A DNA stretch of 64,000 nucleotides from assembly GCF_028823635.1 (NCBI RefSeq), contig NZ_JAPEHU010000004.1, positions 62,001 through 126,000 on the forward strand. Reading direction: 5' to 3'. This DNA comes from Demequina sp. B12. Its GTDB lineage: Bacteria; Actinomycetota; Actinomycetes; Actinomycetales; Demequinaceae. The first letter of the stretch is position 1, and each line of letters opens with the position of its first letter. The position numbers were made by a program, and so were the translations under genes. Below are positions 1-7,868 of this stretch, piece by piece. The notes beneath the pieces were generated by a model. That model saw only the letters and a program-made list of their open reading frames with translations. It was not told the origin of the DNA and searched no databases.

Positions 1-924
1 CATCCCACGGTGTTGTGGCAGGGGGCCGCGGCGCGTGGTCAGCAAGCGTTGATCTCTGAGGCGGTTCGCGGCGAGGGGGCTTACCTGCTGAATGCCGATG
101 GTGAGCGGTTCATGGTGGGGCGTCATCCGATGGCCGAGTTGGCTCCGCGCGATGTGGTGAGCCGGGGCATCGTGGCCATGATGGAAGAGGAGGACTCGGA
201 GAACGTGTTCCTCGACTGTCGTCATCTGGGCGGCGCCTTCCTGCAGGACCGTTTCCCGACCATCTTTGAGCGACTTGCGGAGCAGGGCGTCGATATGGCG
301 CATGACCTGATCCCGGTGGCTCCGGCCCAGCACTATCACTCGGGCGGCATTCTCACGGATTTGCGGGGGCGCTCAACGCAGGCGGGCTTGTATGCGATTG
401 GTGAGGCGGCGTGCACGGGCGTGCACGGGGCGAACCGGTTGGCGTCGAACTCATTGCTGGAGGGGTTGGTGTTTGGCAAGCGTGCGGCGGCCGATGCTGC
501 GGCGACAGTTGCCAGTGGCACGGTACGGCAGCACGAACCTGTCGACAGGCCTGGTCCTACGGCGTTGGTGCCAGCAGCGACGAGGACTCAGATTCAGACG
601 ATTACCCAGCGCGGAGCGGGCCCGTTGCGTGATGCGGAGGGCTTGACTCGGGCAGGGGAGAAGCTAGCGAGGATCCGCCAGCGCTATCAGACGGAACCGG
701 CGGCGTCGGGTGCTCCGCAGATCGCTGAGTGGGAGTCGTCGAACGTCTTGGCGACAGCATCGTCCCTGGTGGCGGTGGCTTTGGAGCGGCAGGAGACCCG
801 CGGCGGTCACGTGCGTGAGGACTTTCCGGAGACGGACAACCTGCACTGGCGGGTGCGGGTGGCGGCTCACCTGAATGCGGATGGCGATCTGAACGTGGTG
901 CATGCGCCGCTTGAGTTGGGCTAG
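1..924 (+). CDS. nadB: L-aspartate oxidase, C-terminal part (cut by window start)
   Basis: FAD enzyme that oxidises L-aspartate to iminoaspartate, the first step of de novo NAD synthesis; NadA then makes quinolinate. The reading frame is open from base 1, so the N-terminal FAD-binding part lies outside the window. The visible 307 residues start at the conserved HPTVLW stretch and continue with SEAVRGEGAYLLN, an FMVGRHPMAELAPRDVVSRGI segment, the PAQHYHSGGI substrate-site region and the flavin-contacting GEAACTGVHGANRLASNSLLEG block. All are typical of the succinate dehydrogenase/aspartate oxidase flavoprotein family. The C-terminal helical domain follows to a TAG stop. nadC, normally the next gene in actinobacterial nadABC operons, is here 7 kb downstream at 7869. 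Confidence 0.93.
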   Translation, partial: HPTVLWQGAAARGQQALISEAVRGEGAYLLNADGERFMVGRHPMAELAPRDVVSRGIVAMMEEEDSENVFLDCRHLGGAFLQDRFPTIFERLAEQGVDMAHDLIPVAPAQHYHSGGILTDLRGRSTQAGLYAIGEAACTGVHGANRLASNSLLEGLVFGKRAAADAAATVASGTVRQHEPVDRPGPTALVPAATRTQIQTITQRGAGPLRDAEGLTRAGEKLARIRQRYQTEPAASGAPQIAEWESSNVLATASSLVAVALERQETRGGHVREDFPETDNLHWRVRVAAHLNADGDLNVVHAPLELG

Positions 925-969
925 TCGCGTCGTTACATAGTTGAGACTTGTTTAGTCAACATTGACTAT
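911..969 (+). promoter_or_regulatory. Promoter and palindromic operator ahead of the flavin transporter operon
   Basis: Candidate -35 TTGAGT (911-916) and -10 TACATA (934-939) are 17 bp apart. Just downstream, 952-969 reads TTAGTCAA-CA-TTGACTAT, a near-perfect palindrome. The same motif, perfect, lies at 6741-6758 in front of the flavin reductase gene, also just after a TACATT -10. A repressor bound here would cover the start point. The PadR protein encoded at 6106-6672 is the obvious candidate. The -35 overlaps the end of nadB. Confidence 0.7.
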
Positions 970-1020
970 GTTACCTTCGCTCCACCAGTCAACGGTGATT
1001 GGTAGACGAAGGGAATACCC

Positions 1021-2130
1021 ATGGCTCACACGTCCCCGGGAAGCCATCGCTTCCGTGGTGCCAGCACGGTTTCCACCGCTCTCGCCGCCGCAGTGCTGCT
1101 CACTGCATGCGGCTCGAACGTGGAAGCAACGTCATCTGCGCAAGGCGCAGCTGACGTCTCCGACGCCTGCACTCGCAACCAAGAGGCCGGCACCATCACC
1201 TACATCTCCGGCTACGGATACTCTGCCTCCGCCGGCCAGCTCGACGTGTTCCTCGCGGAGGAACTCGGTTACTTCGACGACCTATGCCTTGACGTCGAGA
1301 TCAACGCCTCAGGTGCCAACGGCCAGCAGCTCGTGTCCTCCGGCCAAGCCCAGTTCACTGCACTCGGATCTGCCTCTGACGTGATGCTGGCTGCCGCCAA
1401 CAGCGACAACCTCACAGCCGTCGCCACGTACGGCACCACCCCGCCCTTCTCCATCTTTGGCAACGAGAAGCTGGACAGCCTCACCGACCTCGAAGGTGGG
1501 TCACTGGGCTACTTCATCAACCTCACGCCCATCGCGATCGGCATGCTCGATGCTGCCGGCGTCGACATGGACCAGGTCGAGCAGATCAAGATGACCAACT
1601 ACGACCCCACGGTGGTGGTGCGCGAACAGGTCGACGCGATCGTCGGCTACGCCTCGAACCAGCCGGAAGCGTTGCGCGCAGCGGAACTCCCGTTCAGCGA
1701 GTTCTTGCCCTCCGACCTGGGCGTGGAAGGCACCTACAACGTGATGGAAGTCAACACTGCCTTCCTCGAGGAGAACCGCGAGGTCGCTGCCGACTTCATG
1801 CGCGCCTCCCTCAAAGCGCTGCAGTACTGCCTCGACGAAACCGACGCCTGCATCGACACCATCGCCCGGCTCGCCGAGGAAGGCGACCAAGGTGCAGCCT
1901 TCCCGCGCGAACAGTTGGCACGTACCTGGGCAGTCGAGTCCGCATGGGTCCGCACCTCCGAAGGTGGCGCTCCCGGAGTGCAGCAGGCAGCCCTGTGGGA
2001 GCCTGAGCGCGACCTCATCCTCCAATACGCACTCGTGGACTCCCTTCCAGAGATCACGGACATGATGGACGAGTCACTGGTGGCTGACCTCTACGCTGAC
2101 GGCGAGCTCATCTGGGAGGCCCACCAGTGA
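1021..2130 (+). CDS. NMT1/THI5-like ABC transporter substrate-binding lipoprotein (putative riboflavin importer)
   Basis: Secreted, lipid-anchored solute receptor of 369 residues. The N-terminus has basic residues, a hydrophobic stretch and the lipobox LLTAC, with Cys30 as the anchor. The mature part has the NMT1/SsuA-type periplasmic fold: ISGYGYSASAGQLDVFLAEELGYFDDLCLDVEI-like opening, then GSASDVMLAAAN and the hinge region EQVDAIVGYASNQPEAL. Family members bind pyrimidines, thiamine precursors, sulfonates or riboflavin (RibY). GAAGGG at 1008-1013 supports the ATG at 1021. It is first in a tight operon with the ATPase (4-bp overlap) and permease. Given the riboflavin-degrading enzymes downstream, riboflavin or a related flavin is the best substrate guess; this is inference from context. 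Confidence 0.85.
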   Translation: MAHTSPGSHRFRGASTVSTALAAAVLLTACGSNVEATSSAQGAADVSDACTRNQEAGTITYISGYGYSASAGQLDVFLAEELGYFDDLCLDVEINASGANGQQLVSSGQAQFTALGSASDVMLAAANSDNLTAVATYGTTPPFSIFGNEKLDSLTDLEGGSLGYFINLTPIAIGMLDAAGVDMDQVEQIKMTNYDPTVVVREQVDAIVGYASNQPEALRAAELPFSEFLPSDLGVEGTYNVMEVNTAFLEENREVAADFMRASLKALQYCLDETDACIDTIARLAEEGDQGAAFPREQLARTWAVESAWVRTSEGGAPGVQQAALWEPERDLILQYALVDSLPEITDMMDESLVADLYADGELIWEAHQ

Positions 2131-2924
2131 TGGCCGCCGCTCACGGAGGCGTCCGCGTACGGCACGTCTCCAAGTCCTTTCACGTCGACGGGCAAGCAGT
2201 GCCCGCACTGTCGGACGTGTCGCTCTCCATCGGTATGGGCGAGTTCGTGTCCGTCATCGGCCCCAGCGGATGTGGCAAGTCCACACTGCTGAAAGTCGTG
2301 GCGGGCCTCGTCGACGCTGACTCCGGCGACGTCACGGTCGACGGCGAAAGCGTCAAAGCCGCATCGGCAGAAAAGAAGATTGGTCTGGTGCCGCAGTCGC
2401 CCGCGCTACTGCCGTGGCGCACGGTGCTGGAAAACGTCACGCTGCCGCTACAAATCAACAAGTCCGGTAACGAAGGGCGCGACCTGCGCGACCCTAAGGA
2501 ACTCCTGGAGATGTTCGGCCTGGGAAAGGCCATGAACAAGTATCCCATGCAGCTATCCGGAGGCATGCAGCAGCGGGCCGCGATCGCACGTGCGTTCGTG
2601 TTTGACCCCGCCATCATGCTGATGGACGAGCCGTTCTCCGCACTCGACGAGATGAACCGCGACCTTCAGCGCCTCGCGCTCGTGGACTTCTGGCAGTCCA
2701 ACCGCAAGGCCGTCATGTTCGTCACCCACTCCGTGCCAGAAGCAATCATGCTGTCGGACCGGATCGTCGTGATGGCGGCCCACCCGGGGCGAATCGCAGC
2801 CATCATCGATGTGCCCCTTCCGCGGCCTCGCACCGAAGCCACCTACGCGACGGACGAGTTCCGTGACCTCGAAGGCCACGTTCGTCAGGTCCTGCGCGAC
2901 CAGATGGAGGTGGCTCATGTCTGA
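2127..2924 (+). CDS. ABC transporter ATP-binding protein (SsuB/TauB/ThiZ type)
   Basis: Cytoplasmic ATPase, about 265 residues, that powers the importer encoded on either side. Walker [10 protein letters not shown]-loop at VPQSP, signature LSGGMQQR, Walker B IMLMDEPFSALD and the H-loop in FVTHSVPEAIML are all intact. The start is GTG 2127, overlapping the upstream stop as GTGA, or ATG 2130, one codon later; both imply translational coupling. The permease start (2917) overlaps its end by 8 bp. The nitrate/sulfonate/taurine family ATPases are the closest relatives by motif spacing. No regulatory C-terminal domain is present. Confidence 0.93.
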   Translation: MMAAAHGGVRVRHVSKSFHVDGQAVPALSDVSLSIGMGEFVSVIGPSGCGKSTLLKVVAGLVDADSGDVTVDGESVKAASAEKKIGLVPQSPALLPWRTVLENVTLPLQINKSGNEGRDLRDPKELLEMFGLGKAMNKYPMQLSGGMQQRAAIARAFVFDPAIMLMDEPFSALDEMNRDLQRLALVDFWQSNRKAVMFVTHSVPEAIMLSDRIVVMAAHPGRIAAIIDVPLPRPRTEATYATDEFRDLEGHVRQVLRDQMEVAHV

Positions 2925-3747
2925 TGTGACTGTCTCCCGTGTCGCTCGTGTCTCTCGCGCATCGGCTTCCCGCAAGGTGCCACGTTGGATGCACTGGCGT
3001 GCCTGGCTGCCAACCACGGTGATGTTCGCCTGTGTTGCCGTGCTGTGGCAGGTGGTCGCCTTCTCGAACCCCTACGTCCTGCCCACGCTTGGCGACATTG
3101 GGTCGAGCCTGGTGAACGACGCCGGCATGTACTGGTCGAACTTCCTCATCACCTTGCAAGAGATCGTGGTGGGTGCCGGAGCGGGAATCCTCGCCGGGTT
3201 TGCGCTCGCCGTCGTGATGGCCGAGTTCCGCATCGTGGAACGTGCCGTGATGCCGCTCGTGGTCATCATCATGGTGACCCCCATCGTGGCAATCGCACCT
3301 GCGCTGGTGGTGGCGTTCGGGTTCGGCATGATCCCCAAGTACATCGTGACGGGCCTGGTGGTGTTCTTCCCCATGTTGGTGAACTCCCTGGCAGGTTTGC
3401 GCAACGTGGACCAGCGTGCGCTTGACGTGATGAAGACCCTGCATGCCAGCCGCCTAGAAGTGTTCCGGTTCCTGCGCCTGCCCGGCTGTATGCCGTACGT
3501 GTTCGCTGGCTTGCGCATCGCCCTGCCCATGGCCGTCGTGGGTGCCGCCGTCGCCGAGTTTGTGGCGGCCGGTCAGCAGGCCGGGCTCGGCTCGCTTGTC
3601 ACCACGTCCGCCGCACAAGCCAACCTCGCAGTGACCTGGGGTGCGATCACCCTGCTCGCTCAAACCGGTGTGATGCTCGTCATCCTCCACGCAGTAGTGC
3701 GCAAGCGCGTCCTGTGGTGGAGCGAAGACGACGTCACCGCCCGCTAA
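2917..3747 (+). CDS. ABC transporter permease (BPD family, SsuC/ThiX type)
   Basis: Inner-membrane subunit of about 276 residues with roughly six hydrophobic segments (first at ATTVMFACVAVLWQVVAF-like residues 30-48). The EAA-type coupling loop appears in the LDVMKTLHASRLEVFRFLRLPGCMPYVFAGLRIALP region, where the motif contacts the ATPase. An in-frame upstream extension to 2809 exists but overlaps the ATPase gene and has no conserved character, so ATG 2917 is chosen. It completes a three-gene importer with the NMT1-like receptor and ATPase. A strong stem-loop follows before the monooxygenase gene. Confidence 0.92.
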   Translation: MSDVTVSRVARVSRASASRKVPRWMHWRAWLPTTVMFACVAVLWQVVAFSNPYVLPTLGDIGSSLVNDAGMYWSNFLITLQEIVVGAGAGILAGFALAVVMAEFRIVERAVMPLVVIIMVTPIVAIAPALVVAFGFGMIPKYIVTGLVVFFPMLVNSLAGLRNVDQRALDVMKTLHASRLEVFRFLRLPGCMPYVFAGLRIALPMAVVGAAVAEFVAAGQQAGLGSLVTTSAAQANLAVTWGAITLLAQTGVMLVILHAVVRKRVLWWSEDDVTAR

Positions 3748-3756
3748 CCACACTCT

Positions 3757-3806
3757 GTCGACAGATCCCGCCGCGCCCCTCGATGGCGTGGGCGGAATCT
3801 GTCGAC
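3757..3806 (+). terminator. Intra-operon stem-loop between permease and monooxygenase
   Basis: Arms 3757-3772 and 3791-3806 (GTCGACAGATCCCGCC against GGCGGAATCTGTCGAC) pair over 16 bp with one mismatch around an 18-nt loop. There is no T-run. It probably works as a partial terminator or mRNA stabiliser that sets different levels for transporter and enzymes. No new promoter was evident between it and the monooxygenase ribosome-binding site. Confidence 0.55.
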
Positions 3807-3845
3807 CCCTCCCACACCCACGAACCCTGAAGGAAAGGTCCTCTC

Positions 3846-5198
3846 ATGTCTAAGCGCTTCAGCCTGGGACTGTTCGAAAACGCCCAAGCCAACGACTCCG
3901 GAACCGCCACCTGGCGTCACCCCGACAACCGCCGCTCCGAGTTCGACTCCCTGGATTACTGGCGTGCGAACGCAAAACTCGCAGAAGAGGCAGGCTTTGA
4001 CTTCATGTTCCTGGCCGATGCTTGGGGCTGGGCCGACGTCAACGGCGAACGGCCGGAAGTCTGCACCGTGGAAGGACTGGACCTACCGCGCCTGGATCCG
4101 GCGATCGTGATCGCTGCGCTGATCGGCGAGACCGAGCGGTTGGGGCTGGTCGTGACGGGATCGACCCTGCTGGAGCCCCCGTACTCCTTTGCCCGACGGA
4201 TGGCGACCTTGGACATTCTGTCTGGTGGGCGCATCGGCTGGAATGTGGTGACTACTGGAACTGCTGACACCGCCGTACAGGCGTTCGGTGTGGACATGGT
4301 TGCCCACGACGAGCGCTACGTGATGGCCGATGAGTTCATGGACGTGGTCTATCAGCTGTGGGAGGGCGCCTGGGATGAGGGCGCCTTGGAGCGGGACAAG
4401 GACGGCCGGTTCGCTGATCCTGCGAAGGTGCACCGCATTGCGCACGAAGGAAAGTACTTCCGTTCCCATGGGTTCGGCAACACGGCGCGTTCCCCGCAGG
4501 GAACCCCGGTGCTGTTCCAGGCGGGGGCGTCGCCTGCTGGGCGCGCGTTTGGCGGCAAGCACGGTGAGGCAATCTTTGTAGGGTCGGGGTCGGTGGAGCA
4601 GTTGCGCGAGCACTCCGCAGCTATTCGTGAACAGGCCGCGGCGAACGGTCGCGATCCGCGTAGCGTCAAGATCATGTCGGCCTTTGCTGCAGTCGTGGGT
4701 GCCACTGAGGAAGAGGCGCAAGCAAAATACGCGTCCGTTGCGGACGCGCAAACGCCGGACGTCACCGTGGCGTCGTACGCCTGGTTCACCGGGCTTGACT
4801 TGTCGGAGTACCCGCACGACACCCCCATGACAGATTTGTCGACGGAACTGTCGCAGACCCAGGTCGCGCGTTTCGCGGGCAAGACCGTGGGGGATGTGTT
4901 GCGTGACTGGCACGCCCACGGTGTGGGTGCCCGCCCGGTGGTGGGCACACCGGAACAGATTGCCGACACCATGTGTGCGCTCGCTGAGGGTGCGGACTTG
5001 GACGGCTTCCTCTTCGCGCCGGTGATCCCACCGGCTTCCACGGAGGACTTTGTAGAGCACGTGATGCCGCTACTGCGGGAGCGTGGTGTGATCGCCTCTC
5101 CCTCCCAGGAGGTCACCACCTTGCGCGAGCGTCTCACGGGCGCCTCCTCGCCGGCTCTGCCCAAGTCTCACCCCGGCGCTACGTACCGGAACTCCTAA
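3846..5198 (+). CDS. LLM-class flavin-dependent monooxygenase, candidate riboflavin lyase (RcaE-like)
   Basis: 450-residue luciferase-like monooxygenase of the NtaA/SnaA/DszA subgroup. Typical motifs: N-terminal FENAQANDSGTATWRHPDN, LAEEAGFDFMFLADAWG, the WNVVTTGTADTAVQAFG FMN-site stretch, HEGKYFRSHG, and QAGASPAGRAFGGKHGEAIF. Members use reduced FMN from a partner flavin reductase. Here a flavin reductase, a kinase-only riboflavin kinase and a ribokinase lie in the same block. In Microbacterium, RcaE is a member of this family that cleaves riboflavin to lumichrome and ribose using reduced FMN. I infer that function from the partner genes. The alternative is another aromatic or heterocycle monooxygenase of the family. 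AAGGAAAGG precedes the ATG. Confidence 0.8.
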   Translation: MSKRFSLGLFENAQANDSGTATWRHPDNRRSEFDSLDYWRANAKLAEEAGFDFMFLADAWGWADVNGERPEVCTVEGLDLPRLDPAIVIAALIGETERLGLVVTGSTLLEPPYSFARRMATLDILSGGRIGWNVVTTGTADTAVQAFGVDMVAHDERYVMADEFMDVVYQLWEGAWDEGALERDKDGRFADPAKVHRIAHEGKYFRSHGFGNTARSPQGTPVLFQAGASPAGRAFGGKHGEAIFVGSGSVEQLREHSAAIREQAAANGRDPRSVKIMSAFAAVVGATEEEAQAKYASVADAQTPDVTVASYAWFTGLDLSEYPHDTPMTDLSTELSQTQVARFAGKTVGDVLRDWHAHGVGARPVVGTPEQIADTMCALAEGADLDGFLFAPVIPPASTEDFVEHVMPLLRERGVIASPSQEVTTLRERLTGASSPALPKSHPGATYRNS

Positions 5199-5209
5199 GG
5201 AGAGTCGCG

Positions 5210-6085
5210 ATGCCTGGTCCTGTCGTCGTTGTCGGTAGTGCGAATGTTGACCGCGTTGTCTCTGTGGCCCGTCCCCCTCAGGTGGGCGAGACATTGTTGG
5301 GTGAGCATGCGGGCCGATTCGCGGGCGGCAAGGGTCTCAACCAGGCCATCGCGGCGGCGAAGAGCGCTGCCCCGACCGTGCTGTGCGCGGCGGTCGGGGC
5401 AGACGCTGACGGAGATTTGCTTCAGCAGGCGGTGAGTGCGGCTGGAGTGGAGGGGGCTTTGGTGCGGGCGGCCGATGCTGCGACAGGGGTGGCGCACATT
5501 CTGAGCTTCCCGGATGGCGACAACTCGATCGTGGTGGCCCAGGGGGCCAACGGCAAGTTGTCTGTTGCGGATGCGCGGGCTGCGGTCGCTGGGGCGAGTG
5601 TGGTGGTGGTGCCTCTTGAAGTGCCGCTTGAGGTCGCGGGTGCGGCGTTGGAGGCGGGGCAGGCGAGTGGCGCTGTGACGGTGCTCAATGCGGCACCCGC
5701 GCACGCTGAGGCCTTGGGCCTGGTGCGGCACGCCTCCGTCGTCGTCGTCAACGAGTCGGAGTGTGAGGCGCTTGGGGGTGCTGCGGCGTTGGTGGCCGCT
5801 GGCGTTCAGGATGTCATTGTGACGTTGGGCGCGCGTGGTGCTGCCTGGCACCGCAGGCATCACATGGAGTCGTTTCCGGCTTTCCCCATTGTTCCCGTGG
5901 ACACCACGGGTGCTGGCGACGCCTTTTGTGGTGCCCTTGCTGCGGCGTTGTGGGCGGGGGAACCGATGCCTGAGGCGATCCGGCGGGGGTCGGCCGCTGG
6001 CGCGTTGACGGCATTGTCGGCGGGTGCCAACACTGCGGACATTGGCCCGGAGGCCGTGGCAGCGCTCATGGAGCGTGGGGACTGA
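5210..6085 (+). CDS. Ribokinase-family sugar kinase (PfkB; RcaD/RbsK-like)
   Basis: 291-residue PfkB-family kinase expected to phosphorylate D-ribose to ribose 5-phosphate. The N-terminal VVVGSANVDRVV strand and GRFAGGKGLNQAIAAAK glycine motif form the sugar site. The C-terminal signature DTTGAGDAFCGAL holds the catalytic Asp of the anion hole. AAGGAGAG overlapping the upstream stop places the ATG at 5210, so it is co-transcribed with the monooxygenase. No rbs transporter or RbsR regulator is nearby, which fits ribose being generated inside the cell by riboflavin cleavage. It matches RcaD in the described pathway by role. Confidence 0.88.
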   Translation: MPGPVVVVGSANVDRVVSVARPPQVGETLLGEHAGRFAGGKGLNQAIAAAKSAAPTVLCAAVGADADGDLLQQAVSAAGVEGALVRAADAATGVAHILSFPDGDNSIVVAQGANGKLSVADARAAVAGASVVVVPLEVPLEVAGAALEAGQASGAVTVLNAAPAHAEALGLVRHASVVVVNESECEALGGAAALVAAGVQDVIVTLGARGAAWHRRHHMESFPAFPIVPVDTTGAGDAFCGALAAALWAGEPMPEAIRRGSAAGALTALSAGANTADIGPEAVAALMERGD

Positions 6086-6105
6086 TGTCCTTGTGGCGTG
6101 GCGGT

Positions 6106-6672
6106 CTACTCTTCGCCAGCGAAGGTGTATTCGCCTGCGCGGAGTCTTTCCAGGAGTGCGTTTGCCCAGGTCTTTTCTGCGCTGAGGCGGGCGGTGGAGA
6201 GGTCGAAGATTTCTCGCACGTAGTCGGGGGTAGTTTCCGAGCTGAGGGTGTCTTCCACGTTGAAGCCGTTGGATGTGATGATCGCATCGGACTTGGCGAT
6301 GCGGTGTTCCAGACCGCTGATGACTTCGTCGCGGCTCAGCAGGAACATGAACGAGGCGACGGTCATGATGGCTTGGGTGTCGAAGGGGGCGACATTCCAC
6401 AGGCGGTCACGAAGCATCCGGTTGAGTTCTACTTCTCCCGCTGGGGTGATCGAGTAGGTGGTGCGGGCGGGGCGTTTGCCTTCGGTTTCGGTGCCGCTTT
6501 CGACGATGTATCCGTCGACTTCGAGGGCCCGCAGGGCGTTGTAGATGGACCCGGGTTGGATGTTCGCCCATTGGTCGACCATCCAGGTCATGAGTTCTCG
6601 ACGCAGGAAGTAGCCGTGTACCGGCTGGAACTGCTTGACGGCCCCCAGGACAACCAGTCGCGTCGTTGACAT
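6106..6672 (-). CDS. PadR-family transcriptional regulator of the flavin block
   Basis: 188 residues. The N-terminal winged helix (about 1-90) has the PadR pattern LVVLGAVKQFQPVHGYFLRREL, the recognition part NIQPGSIYNALRALEVDGYI, and the wing KRPARTTYSITPAGEVELNRML. The C-terminal half is the helical dimerisation domain of the longer PadR subgroup. PadR proteins of this kind sense flat aromatic molecules, and LmrR is known to bind riboflavin. It is divergent from the flavin reductase gene. It appears leaderless (TAGCAT box 6 nt before its ATG). It probably binds the palindromes at 952-969 and 6741-6758 and so controls both halves of the block and itself. Confidence 0.9.
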   Translation of the reverse strand: MSTTRLVVLGAVKQFQPVHGYFLRRELMTWMVDQWANIQPGSIYNALRALEVDGYIVESGTETEGKRPARTTYSITPAGEVELNRMLRDRLWNVAPFDTQAIMTVASFMFLLSRDEVISGLEHRIAKSDAIITSNGFNVEDTLSSETTPDYVREIFDLSTARLSAEKTWANALLERLRAGEYTFAGEE

Positions 6673-6706
6673 GCGGTCATGCTACCGGCACGCCGCTCCA
6701 CATTCA

Positions 6707-6758
6707 TTGCTCGAATCGCACAGCACTAGTACATTGGTTATTAGTCAAAGTTGACTAA
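6707..6758 (+). promoter_or_regulatory. Promoter and perfect PadR-type operator before the flavin reductase
   Basis: -35 TTGCTC (6707-6712), 17-bp spacer and -10 TACATT (6730-6735) are followed by TTAGTCAA-AG-TTGACTAA at 6741-6758, an 8-bp-arm perfect palindrome covering the expected start point. It is the second copy of the operator at 952-969. Confidence 0.75.
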
Positions 6759-6775
6759 CGAAAGGGATGGTTCCC

Positions 6776-7303
6776 ATGGTGTCCCCGCCAGCACGTCAGG
6801 ACCACGCACGATCACTCCGCGAAGCCTTCTCGCTCTACCCCACCGGAGTCGTCGCGCTCGCGGCGTCCATCGGTGGCGAGCGCGTGGGCATGGCAGTGAA
6901 CTCGTTCACTTCCGTCTCGCTCGACCCCGCGCTTGTCGCCGTCAGCGCGGCTCGCACCTCCCGCACCTGGCCCCGCCTCTCCGCCGCACCCGAGCTGGGG
7001 ATGAGCGTGCTCGCTGACCACCACGGCGACCTCAGCCGACGCCTTGCATCCCGCGAAGGCGACCGCTTTGCCGGTCACCGCTGGACGGACACCCCGGGCG
7101 GCGCACTCCTCTTGGAGGGGGCGGCACTGTGGCTGTCCTGCCGACCCCACAGCCGCTTCGACGGCGGCGACCACGAGATCGCGCTATACGAAATCGTGGA
7201 CGTCGAAGTGTTCTCCCAGGTGCGCCCGCTGGTCTTTCACCAAAGTCAGTACCGCGCCATCGAACACCCCGAGCAGCCCGCACGCACCGCCGCGGCTTCG
7301 TAA
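6776..7303 (+). CDS. Flavin reductase family protein (RcaB-like)
   Basis: About 175 residues of the flavin reductase (split-barrel, FMN-binding) family, which uses NAD(P)H to reduce free flavin and supply it to a monooxygenase. Characteristic parts: REAFSLYPTGVVALAA at the start, GMAVNSFTSVSLDPALVAVS (flavin-binding strand-loop), SRTWPRLS, the GDRFAGHRW stretch and the C-terminal HEIALYEIVDVEV block. Two ATGs are possible. AAAGGG at 6761-6766 is correctly spaced for 6776 but abuts 6767, so 6776 is preferred. It is the natural electron donor for the monooxygenase at 3846 and matches RcaB in the riboflavin pathway. Confidence 0.88.
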   Translation: MVSPPARQDHARSLREAFSLYPTGVVALAASIGGERVGMAVNSFTSVSLDPALVAVSAARTSRTWPRLSAAPELGMSVLADHHGDLSRRLASREGDRFAGHRWTDTPGGALLLEGAALWLSCRPHSRFDGGDHEIALYEIVDVEVFSQVRPLVFHQSQYRAIEHPEQPARTAAAS

Positions 7304-7333
7304 CGCCGCCTACGCGAGCGAGGACAGCGCATC

Positions 7334-7810
7334 ATGGTGTGGGCACACGACCCCTCTGCAGCCTCACCACCGCCGGTGGACGGCATGACGGGCCTGTCCG
7401 GGACCGTCGTCCACGGACAGGGAAGAGGCACCGGTTTGGGCTTCCCCACCGCCAACATCGACTGCCCAACACACCAGTTGCCCGCAGACGGGATCTACGC
7501 CGGGGTGGTCCACGTGGAACACGACCCCGTGCTGCGCTCCGCTGTCATGAGCGTGGGCTCAAACCCCACCTTCGGCAACCACCTCTCCCGCCGGCTGGAA
7601 GTCCACCTGATCGACTTCGATGGCGACCTGTACGGCCAACGCCTCGTCGTAGACCTTCTGCTCAGAATGCGCCCCATGGAACGCTACGACGGCGCCGAAG
7701 TGATGGTCCAGCAGGCGCTCGCGGACCTGGAACGGTGCCGCGCGCTGTTTGCGGCGTTGAATGCGCAGTCGTACGACGGCGTGCCGGTCCGCGACTTGGA
7801 GTGTTGGTGA
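7334..7810 (+). CDS. Stand-alone riboflavin kinase (RcaA-like)
   Basis: 158-residue riboflavin kinase domain that converts riboflavin to FMN with ATP. GTVVHGQGRGTGLGFPTANI carries the GxGRGxxLGFPTAN nucleotide/flavin loop, followed by the DGIYAGVV strand, SVGSNPTFG, and LEVHLIDFDGDLYGQ with the usual catalytic Glu region. The normal bacterial RibF is about 310 residues with an N-terminal FAD synthetase; that domain is missing here. A kinase-only copy fits a catabolic cluster that must make FMN cofactor for the riboflavin lyase, and it matches RcaA. ATG 7334 is assumed; ATG 7386 is an alternative. Confidence 0.88.
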   Translation: MVWAHDPSAASPPPVDGMTGLSGTVVHGQGRGTGLGFPTANIDCPTHQLPADGIYAGVVHVEHDPVLRSAVMSVGSNPTFGNHLSRRLEVHLIDFDGDLYGQRLVVDLLLRMRPMERYDGAEVMVQQALADLERCRALFAALNAQSYDGVPVRDLECW

Positions 7811-7855
7811 GTCCCGTGGGACTTGCGGCCCTCCATGGCTCTCATGAAGCGCGCG

Positions 7856-7868
7856 TACCCTGTAAGCC
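7856..7868 (+). promoter_or_regulatory. -10 box of a leaderless nadC transcript
   Basis: TACCCT at 7856-7861 ends 7 nt before the GTG start of nadC and no Shine-Dalgarno sequence is present. This lets nadC be transcribed although it is now separated from nadB by the flavin block. Confidence 0.55.

Noticed and set aside
911-7810. FMN riboswitch controlling the flavin block
   Set aside because: The upstream regions are too short (about 60 nt after the promoters) and contain the protein-operator palindromes instead of RFN-element motifs.
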